This document shows, in pieces, positions 23,173-34,850 of a stretch of DNA of 64,000 nt. The number at the start of each line of letters is the position of its first letter. Position 1 is the first letter of the stretch. Origin of the DNA: Flabesymbios commensalis. Lineage: Eukaryota; Annelida; Polychaeta; Terebellida; Flabelligeridae. The translations under genes were made by a program, and so were the position numbers. Under the pieces are notes generated by a model that worked only from the letters and a program-made list of their open reading frames with translations, had not been told where the DNA came from and searched no databases. The DNA lies in assembly GCA_964017125.1 (NCBI GenBank), contig OZ024912.1, forward strand, positions 63,842,390 through 63,906,389, given 5' to 3'.

Positions 23173-24361
23173 TAGGTGTGCATTGGATGTTTCAGTCGAT
23201 ATTGCTATTGTGACACAATATGCACCACTCACTCACAGAAGGGTTACGGGCAAATCAGTCACGTATCCAGGAAAATGGAGCTAGATCGTGAATGGTTTCT
23301 TCTCATATATTATTGACAGTAAATCGACCCAGTAATAGACATCTTACAGCAAAGCTTTTATGCGGATTTTGCACTGACCATGATGGAGGCGATGCGAGTG
23401 TGTTCGAGATTTGCTAACTCGCACGTATCTGCACCATAAACCATTCGGCTGGTATGAATATATGCCTACCCCGAGGACATAATGATCATTCAATAAATGT
23501 GTAATTATTGATACAAAAATGAAAGTTTGAAAGGTAGCCAAATATAATATTTTTTTGTAATAGGCCTATGTGATCCAATTTCTTTAATCTCAACATTTAT
23601 TTAAAATGGCCACTTTTTTAAGTAGCCTCACTTTTTCAATGCATTGAAAAATACAAATGTATCTACCTAATCCTGTAGATTCAAATGATCAAAAAGCCTA
23701 AGAATATTGCAATGGATTTCTACCGCACGTGTTTTTTAAAGCCAGTTTTTCCATATTCAGATAAAAGTAGATGATTTTCATTGTATTTAAGTATTGTTCG
23801 CGAGTGGCAGAGCACATCTTATTAGCGTTATTTTTTTCACGAATCTACGATGACGTAGTTTGTGATGGTTCATATGACTGGTCGTTTATTGCAAATCATT
23901 TTTCCCATAATCACAGTGTCTTTGCATAATAATGGCCAACTGAATTCAATGTTCTATTAATAAATCTTGCTAACGTGTGAAACCTCAGCTAAACATTGGC
24001 CACCATTAAGAGTTTGCCAGAAGAAGCTTACTTGCTACTTGATCAATACTGGATCAATAGCCATGGTCGGGATATAGCAGCTATTACAGTGATCAACACG
24101 TGTCACAGTCTAAACATTAAGCTATCTAGGATGACATTCCAGCCGTGATTTGTATGCTAATTTGGGTGTGCATTGTGGTCACATCAATAAAAAAGTTGTG
24201 CAGTTTCGAATTTGGGCTTCCCGTTCCGATCTGTACATTTAGATGGATGTATGGCAGTTATTAAAAATTCATATGCACTGTTATTTTAAAAGGCATATAT
24301 CATGAGTACATATCAATTCACACTAAACATTAGTGACATATCATTATTTGCCAAGTTTTGA
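23173..24361. other. Upstream region of the LTD-mucin gene
   Basis: AT-rich, without a recognised repeat, TATA box at a convincing distance or upstream exon. The promoter of the gene starting at 24362 should lie here, but nothing specific could be pinned down. Confidence 0.35.
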
Positions 24362-27188
24362 ATGATTTTACCACACAACATGAGCGGTAATAGATTGTTT
24401 CTACTGTGGCTGACTATATGGAGGCTTCATTTTTGTCAGTCATCGTTAATGATTCTCGGAGTGGCAGACATGGGCGGAGGAGTTTTTTGGATGGAACTTT
24501 ATGCAACATCATTCATTCCTGATCTAAGTGTATACACGGTACGTACTAAACAGGATTACGTGCTACCTGGTGACACCATACAGACAGGAGAATATGTGAT
24601 GGTCTCTGACGTGGGATTTGATCTAGCCACTTTTGCAGAGACAACATTCCAGCATCTGTATGTGAGTAGCAAGGTGGACCTCGACCACGGTGATGACCCT
24701 GTCTACATAGTGAACGATGGTATAGTAGAGGACCAGATGGGTACAGGCGGACCAGGAGATGGTTCTGGTGAGCCATGGAAGTACAAATTTGGGTTTATCC
24801 GACGAAAACCTGACGTACCACCCGGTACAAGCTTTGACTTCAATGACTGGTATCTGGTCACCTCAGCTCCACTCTTAAAAAATTGTGCCGTTAACAGCGA
24901 TTGTGGAGTAAATGCATATCCATTTTTAGAATATAAATGTGAGTATTTTACACTTTGTCACTATTAAACTACAATTTTAAATTTTTCACAAATTTCTTTA
25001 CTGTATTGCTATCATGATGTGATGATATTAATTTTATACTTTTTTTTATTCTAGGAGGCCTAGTATAAAAAACTTCATGATGGTCATACAGCAATAAAGT
25101 CTTTTTCGTCGTCGTTGACGTTGATGTAACACCCCAAAATCAGGCGGAATGCGACATTTTTCATTATTGCATTGTTCGCTATTTTAGAAAATGACATATT
25201 GTCCTAATCATTCTGAACATCGTTACAATACTACCGGCCTTTACAGCTTAAAATAAATGCAGTACATACTAGCACATAAACCCTCAATATTTTCATTTTC
25301 CAACAAGATAATACAACCCGCCCTTTTCATTTCAATGTATGTTTGTCTTATATTTTTTGGTGAGAGGAATCGTAAGTTACATTAAAATAAAGGCAAAGCC
25401 TATTCAACCGGTGGCAACAGCTACTTAATAATGCATTAAATTCTTATCATGCTTATGTTGCATGTATTTTGTGGTAATATTTGGTAGCTATAATATTACA
25501 GTGACACAATTATTGAGATAATGTTATGACAAGATACAAAACATACAAACTTATGTATTTAGTTTTAAATGGTTACAACTGTCAAACGCATACGATCCTA
25601 TATTCTATATCAAACCATCGAACAGGGCTGTTGTTTCTGTGGAGCTTATTGAGTCGCCCACCTTGTGGACAGAGTCAAATATTTGTTAACAGGATTCCGG
25701 TAATGCCAGCTCCCACAATGGCGTGTAAATGTGTGCGGACGTATTCCTTCTATACCACGAAATGAACAATATCTTAATAAACCCACTTCATTCCACGTAA
25801 TGTGAGAGCTGAGTGTATGACTTCGCTGTATAGTACATGTATCGCAGAAGCTCACGATTTTCCCATGGTTTAAGTTTCAATGAAAATATTGTTTGTTGAA
25901 TGTCTAATTAACCGGTGTCCATGCTACAATATTGTGTTCTTTTTAATCAAGCCAAAATATGTGAATTCACGTTAATTAATTACAATTACATAAACTTCAT
26001 AAACAAAGAATAAATTAATAATGTTTAGTGATTGAATGTTCGCTTAATTTGATCTTGTGTATTTTTTGTGTAGTGACTGTATCCACAGAAGGGCCTTCAA
26101 CAGCTGTTCCAACCACAACTAAAGCACTTACAACCACAGAGGAGTTAACTTCGACAGTCAAAATTACAACCGTAGAGCCGACGTCTTTGGCAGAGACGAC
26201 TACCATGGTTTTAACTACTCATCTTGAAACAACTACACGTGCTGAATCAACAACATATGTGTCAACTACCACCAAACTAAGTACCAGAACGAACGATGCG
26301 ACAACAACTGGTGAACAAACAACTGAGTTAACGACAACCGATGAGCTTACAACCACTGGCCAGAAAACAACTGAGATAACAACAACCGATGAACTTACAA
26401 CCAGTGGCCATAAAACAACACAGCTAATGACAACCGAAGAACTTACAACCACTGGCCAGAACACAACTGAGCTAACAACAACTGAGGAGCTTATAACCAC
26501 TGGCCAGAAAACAACTGAGCTAACGACAACTGATAAACATACCAGCCAGAATACAACCATTACAACCGTTGGTGACAAAACAACAGACCTAACGGAAAAC
26601 GATAAACTAACAAACACAATAAAATTACCATCAACGGCAGAGCTTACCACAAGAGAACTAGCAATGACATCATTGGCAAAAAACATCACCATTTTACCAC
26701 AAGAAAGAACTACAGGTACCGAGCAATCAACATCTGTTAAACACACCACACCACGAGAAATCACGACAGGTCATGATGAGACAGATGGAACTTTTATATT
26801 AGCGACCAGTATAGCTTTATCGACACAAACTGAACTGCGTGCAACGCGTCCCTCAACTGTGGTACTACCGTCTCGTATCGAATTAAAAACAACAGCGTCT
26901 TTTGAATCATTTACAGATGAACATACTGGTTTGCCATTCAGACTCAGATTACGTGTAGCTGCAGTGAAGCATGTATTAGATCATCCGGAAGAAGCCCCAC
27001 ATTCTAAACCAATAGGCTCCTCCATGGTCACACTGGCCATTCTATTTATTCTCCTGATCATACTTTTAGATATCGATCACCTTTGTAGACATATAAAAAT
27101 GGGCTATGCAAGAGTACGCCCCAAAAAGAGACTTTTTTACCGAGTGACTAGTGACATATCACATAATCAGCTGGTGTATGTACACTAA
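24362..27188 (+). CDS. LTD-domain, mucin-stalk type I membrane protein
   Basis: Two exons: 24362-24938 (donor GTGAGT) and 26074-27188 (acceptor TTTTTTGTGTAG). The junction is phase 1 and keeps the frame, giving 563 residues. After an N-terminal hydrophobic segment (RLFLLWLTIW, signal-peptide-like), residues about 29-175 read like a lamin-tail (LTD) fold: MELYATSFIPDLSVYTV, then DDPVYIVNDGIVEDQMGTG, then FDFNDWYLVTSAPL. This pattern is known from extracellular LTD proteins. A Cys pair (NCAVNSDCG) follows. Residues about 195-460 are Thr-rich, with nearly five 16-residue repeats like TTELTTTDELTTTGQK (48-bp units, 26319-26552), a likely O-glycosylated stalk. Residues 510-529 (MVTLAILFILLIILLDIDHL) form the membrane helix; a 34-residue tail with RPKKR follows. 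Function is unknown. The join is inferred; the second exon's start rests on the acceptor. Confidence 0.72.
24939..26073 (+). other. Intron of the LTD-mucin gene
   Basis: A 1135-bp intron bounded by GTGAGT and GTGTAG. It is AT-rich, without a recognised inserted element. An ORF pair near 25526-25855 was examined and is not supported. Confidence 0.65.
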
Positions 27189-27803
27189 TGCGCCAGGTTT
27201 ACTTGTAAGATAATAGTAGGACAGTGCTGACAGTTCTGAGACAATCTTGAGCAATGATAAGTTTCTAATAACACAATTTACCTGACTACATGGATGTAGC
27301 CTACTAGTTACGACAGATTTGAATTATCATATTCACTATTATGATCAAAACACTACCCCAGATATACTGCAGAACAAAAATATACAAATATTTAATATTA
27401 ATAGCCTTACTGAATAAGCAAATTTTTTTCACAGACGCGGAAAACAGTGGATTGTGAAATTGTAAATCGTTTCCGGGGCAAATCTCGAGAACTACTGGGT
27501 GGAATATAGTTATGGCACATACATGATTTCTAGTTGTGCCTTATCATATTTTTGTACCTTGACCTTGAAGTTGACCCAGCATTTCATTAAACTCAAAATG
27601 GCCGCCTATCGGTCATTATTTACTCTCACATGCCCGACATCTGGTAAACCGTGCTAGATGATTAGACCATTGCCATAAAATAACGAGGTATCAGAGAAGG
27701 ATGCACCCTGAATTTTTTTTAATTTGGTCGAAGTTAAAATGGCCGACAATCGGCCATTTTTTTTACTTCTATAGGCCTGATATCGGATAAACGGTGCTAG
27801 ATA

Positions 27804-28117
27804 AATTGAAATGAATCGGGCTTTAGGTCACCTTTGTGCACATATAGGCTAAACTGGGCCAGGAGAACCTCCTGAGGATGGTGAGATGATTGAGATGACA
27901 CTGTCTTCCAGACACAGGATTCGAAATTCGAGCCCTGGCGGTCTGAGGCCGATCACGCTACCTCTCGGTCACGGAGGCTCCCCACAATACTGACTTTCAC
28001 ACGTGGATGGGGAAGAAACATTTTTTGCTTCTTTCAAACCGCCGAGACCGGGAACCAAACCCCGAACTCTGGCGTGAAAGGCAGCGGTGCTAACCACTAC
28101 CCTAGGGCCCCCGCCCT
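27804..28117 (-). mobile_element. Dimeric tRNA-derived SINE with 12-bp target duplication, copy 1
   Basis: Flanked by CGGTGCTAGATA at 27792-27803 and 28118-28129. On the minus strand it begins with a tRNA-like head (GGGTAGTGGTTAGCACCG A-box, GGGGTTTGGTTCCC B-box). A second tRNA-like unit follows (GAGAGGTAGCGTG; TTTCGAATCCTGTGTC), then a body and a short A/T-rich tail. It lies inside the GGCCGAC repeat. Confidence 0.85.
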
Positions 28118-28129
28118 CGGTGCTAGATA

Positions 28130-29457
28130 GCACAGCTAGTTAGCTTGAAAAAATGGGTGTGGGGTTCACTTTGTAAGAAAATCATGAACATTTGTACACT
28201 TATAGTTTTTGATCTGCTGAATCACACATAAGAGGTATACCCCAATCCATTTTTCATTCTAAAATGTTGTAATTTGCATAAATATAAGATGGCCGTTCTG
28301 TGAGATCAGTAACTGATAGGAAATTAGATTGTCATTTAGCTGAGCGTTGAATACATTGTTAGCCAATCCAACCTTGTTGTTTATGAAAGGTGCATAGGAT
28401 AAATTCTGAGCAACACATAATTTCAAAATGAATTAATTGACATAATTACCATATTTAATGAGGAAAACTAAAATTGTTAAAACTCATATAACAAATTTAC
28501 TTGAATAATACTTTGTTGGTTTCTCACCCATGTTTTTCACCTCATTAACATGATGAAATTAATTTAAGGTGATATTGAATACCCTTGAATCATTTCTAAT
28601 TAGCATCAATTAACATAATTAATGAACAATTGCTGTAAAACATAATACATTTTTAAATAATGTCTTTGAACGAAATCACTTGGAAAAGAAGTTTTTTTTC
28701 TCTCTCACCCATATTTGCCAACATGATGAAATTAATTTAAGGTGATATTACCCCTTTTAGCGCGGGTCTCGAGATATATCGGGACAAGAAAATATCCCAC
28801 TGTCGTCGGTCCCGAGATATCTCTTTTGCTGGTATTTGTGTCTGTAAAATCAATGTGGACCGGCAACCATGGGGGTAACCTTGTTTTAGCTGATAACAAA
28901 TTGGGCATGGATAACACCCCATAATAATATCTGGGCGGATGTAGAGCTTTCATTCTCAAACGATTCTTTTAGAACGAAAAATTAAAAAAGGGCGCCATAA
29001 AATAATCATAACTTTCTCAATAATTTAGATGGAGACTTGATTTTCTCAACAAACCATATATTTTTGTTATCAAGGAATACAATAAAACAAACGATACCTT
29101 CCTTTGGCATCATTATCATGCTTAAAATGCTATATTAACACTTAAATAACAGATATCGCTCCACTGCTGATTGCATAGTTGCACACCTATTCTTTACGCA
29201 TTTAGTACTCATCACCCATAAACTGATAAAGGTGACATTATACATGGCTATAACCTTCACATTTCGTTTGGGCAGTATCGATACCGTAAAGCACAAACTC
29301 ATCCCATGTCAAACTTCATATCCAATTGTGTATCCATTTTTTTGCGATGGAAGCCCATGCTGATGTTACACGTTTCTGCATAATCGTAATTTCCTTGTCC
29401 AATTGAGCCTTCAGGAAGGGGGTGTGATATGGGCAAACATGTAATGCGGGTATTATA
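28130..29457. other. Non-coding, GGCCGAC-repeat remnants and a GC-richer patch
   Basis: AT-rich sequence. 28745-28930 is a more GC-rich patch with a CGAGATATATCGGGACAAGA / TCCCGAGATATCTC inverted pair. Several overlapping short ORFs there have no recognised domain. Confidence 0.35.
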
Positions 29458-29461
29458 TTAA

Positions 29462-29630
29462 AGGGACTAACTCAGGCTAAAATCATCAAAAAATTGGTGA
29501 TTTTAATTTGGCTTATTAACATGACGATATGATGTAAACATGTCCATAGACTAGAACTGCAAACGTTTTTTAATTTTTGTGCTGCGCATTTACCAGTTGA
29601 GCTAGATATAGAGACAAAATTTCTGTATGA
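29462..29630. mobile_element. TTAA foldback MITE, copy 3, left part
   Basis: Flanked by TTAA at 29458. It matches the 365-bp MITE from its end to near its centre (GACTAGAACTGCAAA, GCTAGATATAGAGAC), then is cut by the element at 29631-34791. The MITE sequence resumes at 34792-34850. Confidence 0.65.
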
Positions 29631-30029
29631 GGGCAATTTCACATCATGGGTGCATTTAGGAAATATTGAAACTTTACACAATTAGCCAATACTGCTAGAT
29701 ATTTATATGAAACATTTTTTATTTTAACAAGGGTTGCATGGGGAAACAACAGACCAAATTTTATAAAGTTTTGTCAATTATTTCTTCATGAATCAGTGGT
29801 ATTTATGTTATTTTCAACATATTTTGCAGTCTCATCCCGGAATTGTCTTCATAGGAGGGTTTTTCTATTCCAGATATGCATCTAACACACAAATAAAGTT
29901 TTATTTGTGGTATGGTTATTGGTCTTACGATTTAAACGACACATGTTTGCAAAAAATCGAGTCACAAAATCTGATTTTATGTGTATTTATTGAGTTTAAA
30001 GTATTTTCCGTTAAAAGTTTTTTTCCTTT

Positions 30030-33000
30030 TTTCCCGCCAGTACATCACTGCCCAGCTTGAACTATCTACATATATATAGACATTTAATTACTCTTTTGAA
30101 TAGGTCTGGTGGTTATATATGGCATACAAATACTTCAAACTGATTGCTGATTAACATTAGCAAATTAAATAGAATTACCTGTATGTATGTGAAAATTCCG
30201 TTAAAATAATGTCCCCTCCAGTACATCACTATTCAAGATCCACGCAGTGTGTTTTTCTAAGATATATTATTATTGCAATATAACCTGCCTCTTTGAGCCC
30301 CCGCGTGGATAATAATTGGAAATTCATGTTACAACAACCACATATTTATACATTTTTAGTTGAAAATAGTGTTAAATTAGAATTGTCCCCTCCAGTACAT
30401 AATATCAATATTTAGTATTCTTCGTGTAATAAGACATAATTTTTTTAATTTACTGATCTATATTGGTAATTATTTATTATTATAATAAAGCCTTCGTTAA
30501 TGGCAGCCACTAGACACCAACAAATTGATATTTAATAAAAATACATATGTATTTCATTAATGGATAAGTTGTAACCAAAAAATATTTTGTGGGTGTTCCC
30601 TTTGCTCATTTTTAAATCAATATTAGCATGTTAATGTAATTTCTGCACTGTTCTGACTTACAAGACCTACTAGTACAATATATATACATTTATGGCGTAT
30701 ATATCATCAAACAAATGTGCTCTATATTGTCTATAATAGGCTGCCAGTACACTGCGTACTGGAGGGGACAGAACGTATGTAACACTAAAAGTGTAATTAC
30801 TCAGGTATAGAACTTGTGGTATTTTTCATGCTTGTCAAGCGATTTAAGCGGTCTGTTTCGATACACAATCTACTAGATTACTTGAATTAAAAAAAATGTG
30901 TTTGTAGCAGCTGGGTCCTTTTGCTTCACCAAACCATAATAGTTTCGCTTCGGAGGCCCCACTCCTGTGAACCTTAACGATGCTGCACATGCGGATGGGT
31001 GGATAATGTTTGCTCAGCGAACCATGATGACCCGCCTACTTTAAAATGGATTTAATAGTTTAAATGTATGATTGTCATATACATTTTCTATTGCAAAAAA
31101 TGAGTTTAAATGTCTTGGTTTCACTACAGGTTATATGCTAGGATATAAAATTATGTCATGTCTTATAACATGGCCCCAGCCCCAGTTGGTAGCGCACATG
31201 TCACTGGTACATGATGTAGGATCTTACAATGCTCAAGTTGGCGCAGCGTTGTATGGCCTTAATTTACTATGCCCGATAGTGATATCTGGCAAACCATGCC
31301 AAATAGCCAGACAATTAATTGATATATTATAAAATGTGAGGTTTTAAGGAGGGCAAGGCTAAGCAGATCGTTTGATATAGCTAGACTATAACTATAAAAA
31401 ATTGTGAGGTTTGAGAAAGTGTTACCAGCATACCAGTTATATTCATAAAATATACATGTATGCCTCGAAAAACTTCCAAATCTATCAGGTTCAAAATGGC
31501 CAACTGGTGACCATTATTTAACTTAACATGCTTCATATCCAGTGCCAGATAACTAGACAATTAATATAAAAGAAAATGTGAGGTTTCCGGGAGGGATAGA
31601 CCTTATTTCAACTCAGATCACATTCAAAATTGCCAACTATCTGCCATTTATTATCTACTTTAAAAAATATATATTATGTCTGATATATCTAGCAAATATT
31701 GCCGTCTACAGCAATCATCCAAGGGCAGGCAGCTGCAGCATCCTCGTATCTGGCCATAATCTTTGGGCGGATTGCCAGTGGCGTACCCTGGCTCCTCCGC
31801 TCAACAGCGGAGCCGATGCAGCACCCGCATCAGTGCTGGCGCTGATGTAGGCTGTGGTAGCCTTAAATACCCGGCAATAGCGTGTTTGACATTATGTCTC
31901 TCACGTGGGATGACTGGAGTTACCCAGAGGGAGTTATCCTTCCTATTGTTACTCAGGGGACTATCCGACCCGAGGATAGCGGAGCTGCGCAAAATGCCAC
32001 AGAGTTTCAGCATTAAATTGCACAGGGAAAACTCAAGTCTCCGGTCGTCTGGCCATATCTGGGGGTATATCCCCTAGACATGCCCAGAACCCCTTATGGG
32101 GCGAGCGAAGGAAAACGCTCGCAATAACCCATCATGCCCTATCACCCCCACCCTCACATCATCATATGTACATCATTCATCTCATCAAATGACTACAACG
32201 TTTTTATCGTATTACAATATCACTTAAAATACCTTTTGTGCCGAATAGATTTACTACTACAGCAAATATTGCCAGACAGCTAGACCATAGAATAAGAAAA
32301 CAAAATGTGAGGTTTTAAGGATCGAGGGAAATGCCCTGAAAAATTTCAACTCCCATCAATTTCAAAATTACCCTGATAACATCACAGTATTGGCCCAATA
32401 AAATGGTTTAATTGGGCCTGATTATCATTATGTCTTGCACATTGGTGCTGTTTTCAGCCAATACAGTTTATTATCTATATTCCGCATTGGACCAGTAATG
32501 GGCCAATAAAGGCAAAAAATGTAGTCGCATAATAACAATGGTTGAATACTGGATTTTAACCGCTGTTACTGCCGATAGCATCCGGTATAAAATAGGAATT
32601 GGCCTAATGACGTCATGTTTAGGCCTACTTTAATATATGTGATATCTGCTAAAATGTGCCAGATAGTTCAAAGGGTATTATGCTAAAACAAAATGCGAGA
32701 TTTCAGGGAGATATTTTGGCAAATTAAAAATAGCCGATTATCGGGATATATGAAAAAAATCAAATTTAATAGGTCTTGTTATGAATACAAATATATCCCA
32801 GATTTGTAGATATAGGCCTAGGCTGGAGTGAGAGAACGGTATTGTTATATAAACATGATAAATTATTATTTGTACCATACTAAAATAGTTAACCAGTAAT
32901 TGCTTTACCGTAGTAAAAACGTAGCTTGGTGTAAAATAATGTTAGGGCTATTGATACATGCATGTAAATTTGTATTCAGTTTGAGGTATGTATTATTATT

Positions 33001-34610
33001 TTTTTAATTATATGTACCATTACATACAAAACTTTGTATCCAATTATATAAGCTCAAGATCGGCTGGAGTTAATATTATTTTTAAACCACTGTACATAAA
33101 TATATTGTGTACGGTACATTATCATAATAAAACAGTTACACTACAACTACAGTTACACTACAACTAAGTAACAAAGTAAAAAGAAAATGCTAGATTTCAG
33201 GGAGTGACAGCTGTGACCTAACAAATTTGAACTTGATCACATTCAAAATAGCAGAATTGCGGCAATTATTTAATTATTGAATATGCCTGATATCTGGCAA
33301 ACTACGGTATGTTAGCTAGCTAGACCCTACAACAAGCTTATGCTCCTGAAGTGAAGATAAGGGAGGTATATGCATTTGAAAATGGTTGTTTTCATTTATA
33401 TACCTTGACAAATTTCAACTCTATCAAATGCAAGATGGCTGACTATTGCCCATTATTTACTATATGCTTGATATCAGGCAAAGCATCCCAGATACCTAGC
33501 CCAGTACTATAATTTATCCAAATTAATCCATGAAAGCCCGGAAAGTATTTTGTTGGCATATATATCCCTCCCTCAAACCTCACATTTTGTTTTATACCAT
33601 ACACCTCACATTTTGTTTTATAGTATAAAACAAAATGTCAGGTTTAAGGGAAGGATGTGCCAACAAAATGCTTTCTAAACTTTCTTGAGGGGGTTGGAAT
33701 GGATACACTAACTGTCTCTGCGGTTATATTGGAATAATAGTAATGTAGATGTTTGTAAACTATGACTGATGATGCTATTTTATCTCTTTCTAGTAGTTTA
33801 CTTGTTATTCAGTTGAATTATTGAGTGATCATTCATGCTTACAGGTTTGTTATTGTTGTTAAAAAAGTATGTCCTCTCCAGTACATTTTATAATATTAGC
33901 TTGAACACCGTGACATTGTCCAAGTTATGTCACAAAAATCAAAATTATTTTGCATTGTTTTTCCTTGATGGTGTTTAATACGATGCAGACAAATAGTTGC
34001 GGTCTTTACCAGTGATAAACCACTTGAACATCATTTTATTTTAGCAAAGTTTATACAATTATGCTACTTCAGCTCAATTTGAAAACAAAATATTGATTAA
34101 TAACAATATATATTGGAGCAAAATTAGAATATGAAATGTTGAGCAACATATCATGTTTTACTGATCTAAAGTATGCATTTATAGCACTTGTGATGTTGTT
34201 ATTTCAACCGGTAAAAAAATGTCCCCTCCAGTACAGTTTGTCACACATATAATTGTGCAGAGGATTCGCATGAAAAAGCACTGTAAAAATACACAAAATA
34301 TGTCATATATAGTATTCAAGCTATATGTGTATATTTAGTTGATGTCAGAGCACTAATTTGTTGAGCTGTCGAAGTAAATGCTGTACAATTCATACTTGAG
34401 TGTATTGCAAAATTTCATTTGTCACATTTCAAATGAATATCAAATCTATATACATGTGAAATACGGGTACAACACATAGTGATCTTTCCTTTAGAAACAC
34501 GACAATAAAAAATAAAAAATTAGGGGTAAGGATTTTCAAATCACCTACATTATTAGCATTTGAGCAGAGACTAATGATTGTTAAAACAAATGTCTCCTCC
34601 AGTACACGCA
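30030..34610 (+). repeat. TGTCCCCTCCAGTACAT word, seven dispersed copies
   Basis: Direct copies near 30033, 30207, 30384, 33868, 34217 and 34590, and an inverted one at 30746-30772 (GCCAGTACACTGCGTACTGG). The first three are about 175 bp apart and share TTTTCCGTTAAAA-like upstream sequence, suggesting an old tandem unit. Confidence 0.55.
31720..32130. other. GC-rich segment of unknown nature
   Basis: A GC-rich island in AT-rich repeats, with several stem-forming pairs: CTCCGCTCAACAGCGGAG, CTATCCGACCCGAGGATAG, and ATCTGGGGGTATATCCCC. ORFs of 70-104 codons overlap on both strands without a recognised domain. It could be an inserted structured-RNA-derived repeat or a captured fragment. It does not match any rRNA, tRNA or snRNA I know. 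Confidence 0.35.
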
Positions 34611-34791
34611 AAAACAGCATACATTTCACAAGTCAATATCTTCATTCATGGGCATTATTAAGATCTGGAAATTTAACTGATGTTGGGGAATGACATCTCG
34701 CTGTCAAAAGTTGTGAAATTATCATACATGGAAGGTTTTTATTTTTGACATGCTATGAGACTTTTTGTGTGCCCTTTACGTGAAATTGCCC

Positions 34792-34850
34792 ATTTCTTAT
34801 TTTTGACATGGTTGTCCAAAATGAGAAATCAGGATCAACCGGCCATTAAA
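34792..34850. mobile_element. TTAA foldback MITE, copy 3, right remnant
   Basis: ATTTCTTATTTTTGACATGG then TTGTC...GAGAAATCAGGA corresponds to the MITE centre just after the point where 29630 breaks off. The outer arm is lost. Confidence 0.5.

Larger units (their letters stand above)
29631..34791. mobile_element. 5.16-kb element with GGGCAATTTCAC ends
   Basis: GGGCAATTTCAC at the left and GTGAAATTGCCC at the right are exact inverted ends. The 365-bp MITE is interrupted precisely between them: left part ends 29630, right part resumes ATTTCTTATTTTTGACATGG at 34792. The interior carries six direct copies of TGTCCCCTCCAGTACAT-like words, three in each flank, plus one inverted copy near 30757. 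It also holds the GGCCGAC repeats and a GC-rich patch. No transposase was recognised and no target duplication is clear. Confidence 0.6.

Noticed and set aside
25526-25855. Overlapping ORFs in the LTD-mucin intron, one frame reading AIVGAGITGILLTN
   Set aside because: It looked like a helix of a claudin-like exon 2 or an FAD-binding start, but the frame stops soon, and the only nearby acceptor-like site would put the exon in a different frame.
26219-26764. A 181-codon minus-strand ORF rich in Val and Ser opposite the mucin exon
   Set aside because: It is the antisense reading of the ACA/ACT-rich Thr repeats; repeats open the other strand automatically. No start context, splice signals or domain.
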